Shown one piece after another: positions 7,694 through 14,957 of a stretch of 64,000 nucleotides of DNA (the first letter of the stretch is position 1; every line of letters begins with the position of its first letter). The DNA lies in the NCBI GenBank assembly GCA_026967815.1, contig JAPUUO010000001.1:1-64000 (forward strand). The letters are read 5' to 3'. This DNA comes from Candidatus Bathyarchaeota archaeon (lineage in GTDB: Archaea > Thermoproteota > Bathyarchaeia > Bathyarchaeales > Bathyarchaeaceae). The translations under genes and the position numbers were made by a program. The notes below the pieces were generated by a model, which was given only the letters and a program-made list of their open reading frames with translations, searched no databases and was not told the origin of the DNA.

Positions 7694-7980
7694 CACCCGG
7701 ACAAATCACAGACATAGCCCGCGAGTATGCGGAGTTTACCGACCTTTCCCCGGCGGACCAAAAGATTATCAGTGTGGTAAGTGAGAACTTCCTCCAATAT
7801 ATCATGTATCGCTACTGCCTCGTTGAGAAAGCCAAACTGATTGAGGAATACAAGTCTGCAAAACAGGACAACAAAATGGCACATAGAGAAAAGTTGTACT
7901 CCATGCTCGCAGTAGCAGAGGCGAGAAAGGCGTTGCTCGAATCTCTCTTTCCCGAAATAGCAAAGGAGGTGGAAGAATGA
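7690..7980 (+). CDS. hypothetical helical protein
   Basis: The 96-residue product is predicted all-helical, with a charged middle ('KAKLIEEYKSAKQDNKM'). It is coupled at both ends by ATGA overlaps (7690 and 7977). Family unknown. Confidence 0.6.
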   Translation: MTPGQITDIAREYAEFTDLSPADQKIISVVSENFLQYIMYRYCLVEKAKLIEEYKSAKQDNKMAHREKLYSMLAVAEARKALLESLFPEIAKEVEE

Positions 7981-8138
7981 TAACGGAAACAATCTACGAC
8001 CTTTCAGAGCTTCACCACGGCGTATGCGAGTGGTGCGGTGAAGAATCCGATGAGATAGTCAGCACCGAAGACGGAGAAAAGTGCATAGACTGCATCGAAG
8101 AAGAAAAGTTTTACCAAGAAACAATGAGAGGTCTATGA
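7977..8138 (+). CDS. small zinc-ribbon-like protein
   Basis: A 53-residue frame starts at ATG 7977 (ATGA overlap with the preceding stop) and ends at TGA 8136-8138, itself overlapping the next ATG. It contains two CxxC pairs ('CEWC' near residue 18 and 'CIDC' near residue 38), spaced like a one-zinc ribbon, with a very acidic surface. Confidence 0.6.
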   Translation: MITETIYDLSELHHGVCEWCGEESDEIVSTEDGEKCIDCIEEEKFYQETMRGL

Positions 8139-8779
8139 AGAAGATTCTTTTCAACGATAAATTCCAACTCACCCAAGCCGTGCTTGACGGTCGAAAGACA
8201 CAGACAAGGAGGATAATCAATCCGCAGCCCGAAGTTTCAGAAAGAATGGGTATGGTTTGGAAAGGTTATGCTTATGGCATCACAAGCCCATACGGCTCGC
8301 CATGTTTCCTAAAAGACGTATATCACAACTTTCTTTCTGGGACAAATTACCCTCAATGTCGAAGATACAAGGTCGGCGAAGTGGTAGCCGTGGCGCAAAG
8401 CTACAATGATTGCGGATATGACGGCAATACTTATCTTGGTGTTGAGGGTGGATGGGTCCCGTTTAGCGAAACAGCCGGATGGACTAATAAAATGTTCACA
8501 TTGGCAGACCAAATGCAGCATTTCATCCGCATAACCGATGTGAGGGTGGAACGACTCAACGACATATCGGAATCCGACTGCCTCGCTGAAGGTGTATTAC
8601 ATTCAGACAAATACGCAATGCCCTATGGCATCCCCGACAGAAAAGCACCTAACGGAGTTGACTTCTATTATTCCACTCCCCGTGAAGCCTACGCCGCTCT
8701 GATAGACAAGATTTCGGGCAAAGGAACCTTCGAGAGCAATCCCTATGTATTCGTTTACGAATTTGAATTAGTGAAGTGA
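8135..8779 (+). CDS. ASCH/PUA-like phage protein
   Basis: ATG 8135 gives 214 residues and an ATGA overlap with the zinc-ribbon gene; the longer open frame from 8081 lies over that gene. The opening 'FQLTQAVLDGRKTQTRRI' and the later 'RITDVRVERLNDISESDCLAEGV' are the pattern of ASCH-domain phage proteins (PUA-like fold), thought to bind RNA or modified nucleotides. The C-terminal 'PYVFVYEFEL' strand completes the fold. The substrate is unknown. Confidence 0.75.
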   Translation: MKKILFNDKFQLTQAVLDGRKTQTRRIINPQPEVSERMGMVWKGYAYGITSPYGSPCFLKDVYHNFLSGTNYPQCRRYKVGEVVAVAQSYNDCGYDGNTYLGVEGGWVPFSETAGWTNKMFTLADQMQHFIRITDVRVERLNDISESDCLAEGVLHSDKYAMPYGIPDRKAPNGVDFYYSTPREAYAALIDKISGKGTFESNPYVFVYEFELVK

Positions 8780-8780
8780 T

Positions 8781-9134
8781 ATGGTTAAAGCAAAAAGAAA
8801 GGCTGATGGCGAAATAATAGATGTGTCATCGGTCGAATATACCAACATAAGAACCAACGTAAAAAGCCGATACTGCTCAAAGGACGGCAAGATGTACCCA
8901 CTTTCCGACCTCGACTTCCTCCCCGAAAAAGAGACGGCGGTGATGGAGGGGTGGGTAGCTCGTGACAATTTCGGTGTATTCCTATTTGAGGGTGAACCGA
9001 CGAGGGATGAATGGCTGGAAGAATGGAAAGCACCGGCTCGCTTTTTGAAATTGCCAACAGACTCTTTCCCCTCCGTGACGTGGCAGAGCGAGCCTAAGAA
9101 AGTAAGAATCGAGCTGACGCTTATTGACGAATGA
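8781..9134 (+). CDS. hypothetical protein, last gene of the left early operon
   Basis: The 117-residue protein has a beta-rich N-terminus ('ADGEIIDVSSVEY', 'YCSKDGKMYPLSDLDF') and a mixed C-terminus. It begins 1 bp after the preceding stop and is followed by a terminator. I know similar unnamed proteins in Bacteroidetes phages but no function. Confidence 0.6.
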   Translation: MVKAKRKADGEIIDVSSVEYTNIRTNVKSRYCSKDGKMYPLSDLDFLPEKETAVMEGWVARDNFGVFLFEGEPTRDEWLEEWKAPARFLKLPTDSFPSVTWQSEPKKVRIELTLIDE

Positions 9135-9137
9135 ATC

Positions 9138-9178
9138 ATCCCCGGCTGTTCCAATCAAACGGAGCGGTCGGGGATTTT
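9138..9178 (+). terminator. rho-independent terminator of the left early operon
   Basis: ATCCCCG (9138-9144) pairs with CGGGGAT (9169-9175), followed by TTTT. It lies between the convergent genes ending at 9134 (+) and 9183 (-) and may work weakly in the other direction. Confidence 0.75.
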
Positions 9179-9182
9179 GCGT

Positions 9183-9590
9183 TTAATGCCCTCTGCAATG
9201 CTCACACAGATAGTGGCTCACGACCGGGTGCATCTTGCGCCCTATCTCTCCGGCAAGATAGCATACCTCCTCGCCTTTTAAATCCAACCCTAAGACATCC
9301 GCTATCTGAGTCGCGAGATGATGCTTCTCGTGGTCGATGGAGTCAGCAAACTCCTCCACGTTGGTTGTAACCGTCACGACCAGCACACTCTCGCCGTCCC
9401 CGGTGTAGCAGATACCGCAGTTAGGATTGCCGGAGGAAAGATTGTCATAGGCACGTTCAAGGCTCTCGTCATCCGCTCCGGCTCGCTCCATTGTCTGCAA
9501 TATCTCCTCAACCTCATAGTGGGTCACGGCGTAATAGCAGGTGATTTTCCATCCGTCGGCACGTTCAAGATATATGGTTTGGCGTATCAT
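9183..9590 (-). CDS. hypothetical Cys/His-rich protein
   Basis: The 135-residue protein combines a beta-rich N-terminal half ('QTIYLERADGWKITCYYAV') with a segment 'DHEKHHLATQIADVLG' and a final 'HYLCEHC'. The His/Cys content suggests metal binding, but no complete protease or nuclease motif is present. It is the most distal gene of the minus-strand late operon, after the HNH gene. Confidence 0.6.
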   Translation of the reverse strand: MIRQTIYLERADGWKITCYYAVTHYEVEEILQTMERAGADDESLERAYDNLSSGNPNCGICYTGDGESVLVVTVTTNVEEFADSIDHEKHHLATQIADVLGLDLKGEEVCYLAGEIGRKMHPVVSHYLCEHCRGH

Positions 9591-9594
9591 AGCT

Positions 9595-10395
9595 TTATTC
9601 TTTGAATTTCCATATATACTTTCCTCTAAATTTTTGCAAGCGAATTGAACGAGAGCGATTGGATGGAGCAGAGCCGTAGACTTCGCACACCGCTTTTAAT
9701 GACGGCCATTCTTTTATGAAATTTCCCTCTTTGTCATATTGAAGAACTGCCTTAGCATTCGTATGTGTGGGCTTATTGTATTGGGCATTATCTAATTTCA
9801 AAAAACTCCAAATATACCCTCCAGCCGAATATGTGTGACCCAAACATACTCGCCCTATGGCAGTATTCTTTATACCAGTATGACGAGCTGCTTCTGCGGC
9901 ACTTTCGTATTCAGCAATAAACTCTCCGTTCATAGCATATTGGTAAACTTTTTTGGGAGCATTTGGAGTGTTTTTGATTATTTTAGTCGCATTGCTTCTA
10001 TTGGCGACCTCCGAAATATATGTATTATCTCTGCAATGTTGCATTGTTAATACATTGTTGGCGTTCTCCTTAGGCGTAACCCATCGTAGATTTGACAATG
10101 AATAGTTGGTTACATCGGTGTCAATATGGTCTATAAACGGTTTATTGTCGGGGTTGGGAATAAAGGCCAATGCAATTATACGATGTAGCGGAGTGACTCG
10201 ACTCTTCCTGTTCTTACACAAAGTGACACAAGGATAACCACCGGACCCGCTGTGGACTTCTTTTATGCGCCCTCTTACGTGGCGCATAGACTTACCTTGC
10301 GGAACATAACGCTCAACTGATTTAACTCGACCGAGATTGCTCACTTCATACAGCCCCTCATAACCTACTACTGGTTTCCAAATTTCTTGCTCCAT
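9595..10395 (-). CDS. HNH homing endonuclease with NUMOD4 and NUMOD1 modules
   Basis: ATG at 10395 gives 266 residues, consistent with a promoter at 10416-10447. An N-terminal NUMOD4 ('IWKPVVGYEGLYEVSNLGRV') is followed by a basic linker and the HNH region ('HRIIALAFIPNP', 'DHIDTDVTNYSLSNLRWVT'). Two NUMOD1-type HTH repeats end in 'GGYIWSF' and 'RGKYIWKF'. This is the intact relative of the broken gene at 4011-4824. It is AT-rich compared with its neighbours and sits as an insert between two phage genes, as expected for a mobile free-standing endonuclease. Confidence 0.88.
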   Translation of the reverse strand: MEQEIWKPVVGYEGLYEVSNLGRVKSVERYVPQGKSMRHVRGRIKEVHSGSGGYPCVTLCKNRKSRVTPLHRIIALAFIPNPDNKPFIDHIDTDVTNYSLSNLRWVTPKENANNVLTMQHCRDNTYISEVANRSNATKIIKNTPNAPKKVYQYAMNGEFIAEYESAAEAARHTGIKNTAIGRVCLGHTYSAGGYIWSFLKLDNAQYNKPTHTNAKAVLQYDKEGNFIKEWPSLKAVCEVYGSAPSNRSRSIRLQKFRGKYIWKFKE

Positions 10396-10415
10396 AATCT
10401 GTTTATTATTATATA

Positions 10416-10447
10416 CAAAGATATAATCTTTGCGCCAAATAACCAAA
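10416..10447 (-). promoter_or_regulatory. private promoter of the HNH gene
   Basis: On the minus strand TTTG (10447-10444), a 20-nt spacer and TATCTTTG (10423-10416) match the Bacteroidetes consensus exactly. The predicted start is about 15 nt ahead of ATG 10395. Confidence 0.75.
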
Positions 10448-10463
10448 TTATTTGCAAGTTTTT

Positions 10464-10886
10464 TTAGAGCCAATCATCCCAATCTGCGCCTATGCCTTTT
10501 GCATCAAGGTCAACAAGAAAGTGGCGGAAAGCATTGCCCCCTTTGAGGTCAGGGTCCCCTATCATATCGGCGACATACTGACACAATCCCTTTTCGTCAA
10601 TGATGCTTGACTTGTAGAGGTCTGCCTTGGCTTGGTGGAAGTAATAGCAGAAGTCGTAGCCTACATTATCCTCAATCTTAATGCCATACTTCTGCAAAAG
10701 TTCCTCAATCTGCTCCTTCGGAACATATTCTATACGCTCCAGCTTGCCCGTAGCAGGATTTAGACGGCGCATCCCTTTGACTGCGGATTCAAGAGATTTT
10801 TTCGCAAAGTGATAGCCATACGAGCGCAAGTACGCCCTCATTGACTCAGGAAGTTTCAATTCGTAGTTATCCAATGGTGTTGCCAT
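10464..10886 (-). CDS. hypothetical phage protein
   Basis: The 140-residue protein is mixed helical, opening with 'LKLPESMRAYLRSYGYHF' and containing 'DFCYYFHQAKADLYKSS' and an acidic end 'GADWDDWL'. It resembles an unnamed family common in Bacteroidetes phage late regions (possibly DUF7841, from memory). Its 3' end overlaps the promoter of the HNH gene. The role is not known. Confidence 0.6.
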   Translation of the reverse strand: MATPLDNYELKLPESMRAYLRSYGYHFAKKSLESAVKGMRRLNPATGKLERIEYVPKEQIEELLQKYGIKIEDNVGYDFCYYFHQAKADLYKSSIIDEKGLCQYVADMIGDPDLKGGNAFRHFLVDLDAKGIGADWDDWL

Positions 10887-10978
10887 ATCTTCTAAAGTTG
10901 ATAGCTAATAAGTTAATGGAGCGAATATCGCAATCTGCGATAAGTTGCGACAAACTGCGACATTCGCCCCACGGTTAT

Positions 10979-11290
10979 TTATCGGCGATAGCGTGAGTAT
11001 CGACCGGTTCCTCTGACACCACGGCGTTCGCCGAAGTCGTCGTCATCGTCCCAGCCGTCATCCTCGCGGTTGCCGTAACGGTTGCCGTAGTTACCGCCAC
11101 CATTGCCGCCGGAATAGCCGCCGCCACGGTTTCCATAGCGGTTTCCGTAGCCTCCGCGCTCGCCCATCTGCGACTCCTCGGCAAGGTCTTCGATGCACTC
11201 ATAAAGTTCCTTGCCGTATTTGAGGAGCTTCTTCGCCTTGTCTCTCAGCTCGTCTTTTTCCTCGGAGCTGATTTCAATTATATAGCCCAT
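10979..11290 (-). CDS. protein with Gly/Arg/Asn/Tyr-rich low-complexity tail
   Basis: The 103-residue product has a helical N-terminal 45 residues ('SSEEKDELRDKAKKLLKYG'). Its tail is built of repeated GNR, YGNR and GGG units, followed by an acidic DDWDDDDDF-like block and a basic end. The RGG-like tail could bind nucleic acid or promote assembly. It lies among late accessory genes directly after the 179-residue coiled-coil protein gene. Confidence 0.65.
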   Translation of the reverse strand: MGYIIEISSEEKDELRDKAKKLLKYGKELYECIEDLAEESQMGERGGYGNRYGNRGGGYSGGNGGGNYGNRYGNREDDGWDDDDDFGERRGVRGTGRYSRYRR

Positions 11291-11292
11291 AT

Positions 11293-11832
11293 TTATTTTG
11301 TTTTAGAAGATTTGTTTCCGTCAGCATCGAGTTTTGCCAACACCTGTGCCATCATGTTCTTAAGCTCGGCATTGTCCGAAGCCATTGTAGCCATCTGATT
11401 CTTCATCGTGGCGATTTCCTGCTCGCGACGCTGGTTCTCGGCGTACTCAGGATTGAGCTGCATAAGTATCTCGTCATATTTGACAATCTTCTGCCGCTCC
11501 TCGTCCACGCGGTTGATGATGCCCACAGCTTCGTTTTTCAGAGTGGCGATTTCGGCGTTCATCGCATCGCGGCTCACGGTCACGAACACGTTGCCGTTGC
11601 TTACGTAGTTCGCGCTCTCCTTGTTTGCCGGAAGCTGCTGGAACTGACGCTGTGCGCCGCCGACATTGGCGAACACGTCAACTACCTGCTCCTGCATCTG
11701 CCCGAACTGCGGTGCTGTCGGGAACTTGTAGACAGGCTGCGTTACCTGCGTGATGCTGCCGATTTCAATACGCGGCACACTCTCTTTATAGAGGATATAG
11801 ATTGGTTGGTTTACTCTTGCTGACTGAAACAT
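11293..11832 (-). CDS. coiled-coil accessory virion protein (putative)
   Basis: ATG 11832 gives 179 residues beginning MFQSARVNQPIYILYK. The alternative upstream start at 11874 is a GTG buried in a hairpin and is less likely. The first 80 residues look beta-rich; residues about 95-170 form a long coiled coil ('EEIATMKNQMATMASDNAEL'-like heptads). The setting, between tail/lysis genes and low-complexity proteins, suggests a virion or assembly role, but no family is recognised. Confidence 0.65.
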   Translation of the reverse strand: MFQSARVNQPIYILYKESVPRIEIGSITQVTQPVYKFPTAPQFGQMQEQVVDVFANVGGAQRQFQQLPANKESANYVSNGNVFVTVSRDAMNAEIATLKNEAVGIINRVDEERQKIVKYDEILMQLNPEYAENQRREQEIATMKNQMATMASDNAELKNMMAQVLAKLDADGNKSSKTK

Positions 11833-11858
11833 ATCTTGGTTTGTGAATTGATAGAAGT

Positions 11859-11881
11859 GTGAGGGGAGTTTCACCCCTCAC
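11859..11881 (-). promoter_or_regulatory. intergenic hairpin
   Basis: GTGAGGGG (11859-11866) and CCCCTCAC (11874-11881) pair perfectly around a 7-nt loop, just after the stop of the 161-residue gene. There is no U run, so it may act as an mRNA stability or processing site. Confidence 0.5.
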
Positions 11882-11888
11882 GGATTGT

Positions 11889-12374
11889 TTACTCTGTCGG
11901 CGTTGTCGCTGCCGCCCCTGCCGTGTTGGTGAACTCCACGAAGCGTGCCACTCCGCGCCTCTTGTCTAGGTACAGAAGCCTCTCTGTTGTTCCCTGCACG
12001 TTCGCCCCGGTCACGTTATTGCCCTGCGAGTCCACTACGGGCACCCTTGTAGAGGTCGAGCCTGTAGTAGCTCCCGTCGTCGAGGTCGTGGTGCTTCCAC
12101 CCGGTATCGCGATATGGATAGGGAAGCCCTCGCCGCCTGTAGGCACGTCCGCATGGATAGTCAGCAGGATAAGACTCTCGCACGGCAATTCGCGGTACTC
12201 GCACGGATTGAAGCCGTAGACCACCTGCGAAGCGGTGGTGTCGAGCACAACGGAGTTGGTGCTGATTTTATATATGCCTCCTACGTCTATGCGTTTGAGG
12301 CGGCTGTGTGGCTGCTGCGGAATCACCCCCATAGGAGGCATCCACCAATACGGATTCATTGCGTTAGGATACAT
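11889..12374 (-). CDS. hypothetical structural-type protein
   Basis: The 161-residue protein starts with a Pro/Trp/Met-rich segment ('PYWWMPPMGVIPQQP'). A beta-rich domain follows, and then a Ser/Thr/Gly-rich linker (about 95-115). Such sequences are typical of small virion decoration or tail proteins. It is in the minus-strand late operon between the HTH gene and the coiled-coil gene. Confidence 0.6.
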   Translation of the reverse strand: MYPNAMNPYWWMPPMGVIPQQPHSRLKRIDVGGIYKISTNSVVLDTTASQVVYGFNPCEYRELPCESLILLTIHADVPTGGEGFPIHIAIPGGSTTTSTTGATTGSTSTRVPVVDSQGNNVTGANVQGTTERLLYLDKRRGVARFVEFTNTAGAAATTPTE

Positions 12375-12399
12375 AGCTAATCTTGTTTAGGGTTAAGAA

Positions 12400-12825
12400 T
12401 CAGCATCCGCATCCGTTAGCATAGGGGGCGACACCGAAGCTGACGGGTTGTGAGTACGACACAGGCACAAGGTTGCTCATCGCAGGGATGTAGGGGATGT
12501 TCACAGTCGGGGGTTGTTTGCAGGCTATGTCGGAAAGCTGCTTGTAAATAGGAGCGAGTTCAGCCTGACGTTCCGAGCGGGCGGTGAGAGTGGCGATGAT
12601 GCGGTCTTTCTCCGCAAGTTCACGGTCTTTGCGGCTGTCTTCGATGGCGTCGAGCTTCAGAAGCTCCTCCACGCCGGTACCCAGTTCCACAAGACGGCGA
12701 AGATACTTGCGCACCGTGTTGCGCGCTACGCCCGTCAGGTTGCTGATGCTTTTTGCTCCGGTGCCGCTGCCGTGACAGCGTAGCACCTGTCTTAGTTTGT
12801 TCATGCTTAGTCTTCGATTTGCCAT
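12400..12825 (-). CDS. IstA-like HTH protein with a phage-type C-terminus
   Basis: Residues 6-50 ('MNKLRQVLRCHGSGTGAKSI', 'VARNTVRKYLRRLVELG') match the N-terminal HTH of IS21-family IstA transposases. No RNase H-like catalytic domain follows. The remaining 90 residues form a charged helix and a Pro/Val/Cys-rich tail ending 'NGCGC'. Upstream are repeats resembling IS21 ends (12900-13010) and a palindrome (12828-12859). It may be a domesticated DNA-binding protein derived from a transposase fragment. Confidence 0.7.
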   Translation of the reverse strand: MANRRLSMNKLRQVLRCHGSGTGAKSISNLTGVARNTVRKYLRRLVELGTGVEELLKLDAIEDSRKDRELAEKDRIIATLTARSERQAELAPIYKQLSDIACKQPPTVNIPYIPAMSNLVPVSYSQPVSFGVAPYANGCGC

Positions 12826-12827
12826 CC

Positions 12828-12859
12828 ATTATATGTTTTATGTATTTTTAACATATAAT
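12828..12859. promoter_or_regulatory. palindromic operator-like site at the HTH gene start
   Basis: ATTATATGTT (12828-12837) is the exact inverse of AACATATAAT (12850-12859), with a 12-nt spacer. It begins 3 bp upstream of the ATG at 12825, a good position for autoregulation by the encoded HTH protein (inference) or for an mRNA hairpin over the start. Confidence 0.5.
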
Positions 12860-12899
12860 ATAGCCTCAAGACTCCTTTCCCGCAATCTTTTTTCCTCTT

Positions 12900-13012
12900 T
12901 TTCAGGGGGCAATTTCAATGAGCAGCACGGGGTCAATTTAGTTGGGTTTTAGGGGGGCAGTTTCTTTGACCACAACGGGGTTAATTTAACTGAGTTTTTC
13001 CAGTTTAGGTTT
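12900..13012 (-). mobile_element. remnant of an IS21-type end (multiple terminal repeats)
   Basis: Read on the minus strand, two related units of about 49 bp follow each other. Each contains AAATTrACCCCG and a second block GAAAyTGCCCCC about 25 bp later, so the short motif occurs four times. Repeated blocks of this kind at an end, just ahead of an istA-like reading frame, are how IS21 elements begin. No istB, full istA or opposite end is present. Confidence 0.45.
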
Positions 13013-13044
13013 GGAAGAGTTAGACGGCTCAGAGGTTGCAGGGG

Positions 13045-13542
13045 CTATTTTACTGCCCGCTTCGGAGGCTCGTATTTCAGTCCGGTCAGTTTGTTGTTCG
13101 GCGGCTTGCGCCCGCGCTCGTCTTTGCAGTCAGTGCGCTCACAACGCCATTGTTTCAGATATTCAACGAGTGTGTTGAGGTAGCCGTTTTCTGCGGCGAG
13201 CCTCGCTATCTCGTCCTTGTCGGCATTGCGTCCGTGCTCGGAGTCTATCAGCTGTGAGGTGAGTTTGCGTATCTGCTCGGTCTTGCCGTCGAGAGCCTTG
13301 TTCTGCTCGGCTATCCGCTCGGCGTTGTCTTTCTCCATCTTGATATAGATGTCAAGGCTCTGCTGCTGGTGCGTTATCTGCATATGCAGCCTTTCAACCT
13401 CGGCCTTGTCGGCATCATGCTCGGCAAGCTCGGTCTCGGCATAGTCCTTGCGCTTTCGGTGGGGTAGGGCGAAGTGCATGATTATGTCCCCGACAAAACC
13501 GATGCCCAGCACGCTCAACACTATTGTCTGTAATACTTCCAT
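13045..13542 (-). CDS. membrane-anchored coiled-coil protein, possible i-spanin
   Basis: The 165-residue protein has an N-terminal membrane segment (about residues 3-25). A long charged coiled coil follows (about 35-125), then a basic tail containing 'CERTDCKDERGRKPPNN'. Type II membrane topology plus coiled coil next to a lipoprotein-like gene and an amidase is the pattern of a phage Rz-like spanin set. The assignment to lysis rests on context. Confidence 0.6.
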   Translation of the reverse strand: MEVLQTIVLSVLGIGFVGDIIMHFALPHRKRKDYAETELAEHDADKAEVERLHMQITHQQQSLDIYIKMEKDNAERIAEQNKALDGKTEQIRKLTSQLIDSEHGRNADKDEIARLAAENGYLNTLVEYLKQWRCERTDCKDERGRKPPNNKLTGLKYEPPKRAVK

Positions 13543-13545
13543 CGC

Positions 13546-14100
13546 TTATTTCCTGAATTTCTTTATGACTAAACCTGTTGCAGCGACCGCAGCGACAATC
13601 ACCGCAGCGGCCAGGCAGATTGCTGAGGCATCGGGCGGCTTGCTGACGGCGGTTGTCTCCTTGGCCTCGTCCTCGGTAGCCTCGTGGGTGGTGCGTCTCT
13701 CGGACATGACTGCTGACGAGTCGGCGGTCTCGGCGTGGTGAAGCTCCGCGCTGCCTTTGCCGGCGGTCAGGCTGTCGGCCTCGGCCATCATACGCGGCGC
13801 GTGTATGACCGCGCCTGACGGGAGGGTGACACTGTTGGCCACAAGCTGCATCTTCAAGTGCCGCATGGCCAGCGTCAGCCAGTTAATCACGCCGCTATCT
13901 GTGCGAGTGTAACGCACCACCGACGAGTCCACCGTCTGAGCTGCGCTGTCCCTTTCCGTGCGTTGTGTGTGCTTCTGAGAGGAACATCCCCCCAGGGTTA
14001 TCATCAGCACCAACAGGATGATGATGACCGCCACGCAGCCGCCCATCACGCGGTTCTGCGTCCGCTGCTCCCTCTCGATGTCAAATCTGTCTCGTGGCAT
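13546..14100 (-). CDS. membrane/lipoprotein-like protein of the lysis cassette
   Basis: The 184-residue protein has a hydrophobic segment at about residues 19-37 ending in 'LGGCSSQ', which looks like a lipobox but lies far from the N-terminus. A Ser/Thr-rich region follows, and a second membrane segment lies at about 157-178 ('AICLAAAVIVAAVAATGLVI'). It is encoded 3 bp after the amidase gene and just before the coiled-coil membrane gene. A holin or outer-spanin role is possible. Confidence 0.55.
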   Translation of the reverse strand: MPRDRFDIEREQRTQNRVMGGCVAVIIILLVLMITLGGCSSQKHTQRTERDSAAQTVDSSVVRYTRTDSGVINWLTLAMRHLKMQLVANSVTLPSGAVIHAPRMMAEADSLTAGKGSAELHHAETADSSAVMSERRTTHEATEDEAKETTAVSKPPDASAICLAAAVIVAAVAATGLVIKKFRK

Positions 14101-14102
14101 GG

Positions 14103-14552
14103 TCAGATGTTTTTATATTCAGGTATAGCATCAAAGCAGGGGCATTCCTTGACACGTTCCCACGGGTCGATGATACCGTTGTGGTTGCGGTCCACGCTCG
14201 CAATGTCGCGGTGCCCGAGGATGCGGGCATGGGGATAGCGCATGCGAAGCTCGCGCAGCAGACGCACGAGGGCTTCCTTCTGTTGCGCCGTGCGGTTGTC
14301 TGTGCCGCGCCCCTTGCCGTCTATGCCGCCCACGTATGCTATGTTTATGCTGTCTCCGTTGTGGCCTCTCACCCCGTTGCTTATCCTGTCCTCCGCGAGG
14401 GTGCATACGGTGTGTCCGTCACGTTCCACTATGTAGTGGTAGCCCGGGGCTTTCCACCCGAGCTGGGTGCGGTGGTAGCGGACGATGTCGTCCGCGCTCT
14501 GTGTCTGCGCCCCTGCGGTGCAGTGGACGACGATGTTGTTGATCTTTCTCAT
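14103..14552 (-). CDS. N-acetylmuramoyl-L-alanine amidase (endolysin)
   Basis: ATG 14552 gives a 149-residue Amidase_2-type enzyme; the frame open further upstream is low-complexity and unlikely. Visible active-site elements are 'IVVHCTAG' (zinc His near residue 9), 'YHYIVERDG' (about 42-50), 'GHNGDSINIAYVGG', 'LGHRDIA' (second zinc His) and a late Cys/Asp segment 'CPCFDA'. It cleaves the amide bond between MurNAc and L-Ala of peptidoglycan, releasing virions. It lies between two small accessory genes and the putative spanin pair. Confidence 0.93.
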   Translation of the reverse strand: MRKINNIVVHCTAGAQTQSADDIVRYHRTQLGWKAPGYHYIVERDGHTVCTLAEDRISNGVRGHNGDSINIAYVGGIDGKGRGTDNRTAQQKEALVRLLRELRMRYPHARILGHRDIASVDRNHNGIIDPWERVKECPCFDAIPEYKNI

Positions 14553-14614
14553 AAAATATGGTATGAATGGTGTTAATGCTATGCTGTCGGTCAGCGCGTC
14601 GCCGTATGAAAGGC

Positions 14615-14866
14615 TCACTCCGCGCCCTCCCCGGTGGCCGTGCCGCCGTTCGCGGCCTGTTCCTCGGCCTCCTGTGCCAGTCTGCGCTGTTCCTGTTCCC
14701 ATGCCTCCACCTCGGAATCAGTGACCTCCGAGTAGTTGTCGGGCGAGTCCCCCTGCCCCAGATAGGCCGTCGTGGTGGCCGTGGAGAGGTCGCCGAGATA
14801 TACGATGCGGTATCCGTCGGCTACTGTGAGTTTGCGCATGCCGTTTGCTGTTGTTGTCTGTTGCAT
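14615..14866 (-). CDS. small hypothetical protein between tape measure and endolysin
   Basis: The 83-residue protein has a beta-rich first half ('KLTVADGYRIVYLGDLS') and a Glu/Gln/Ala-rich helical tail. It is co-oriented with the tape measure and amidase genes. I recognise no family; a minor virion or lysis-timing role is possible. Confidence 0.5.
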   Translation of the reverse strand: MQQTTTANGMRKLTVADGYRIVYLGDLSTATTTAYLGQGDSPDNYSEVTDSEVEAWEQEQRRLAQEAEEQAANGGTATGEGAE

Positions 14867-14957
14867 GATTCGTTATTATGTATGTTAATATTCTTTTTGA
14901 TTATATAATGCAAACTGATATTTAGTGTGTTGAGTAATCATATCTCATATCCCGCCA

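Noticed and set aside
10895..10975. Terminator or DnaA-box cluster from repeated TCGCA motifs between two late genes
   Set aside because: GCGAAT/ATTCGC arms with several TCGCA copies exist, but there is no U run and the motifs do not match a DnaA box.
12400..12825. Complete transposase gene
   Set aside because: Only the HTH matches IstA; there is no catalytic domain and no istB.
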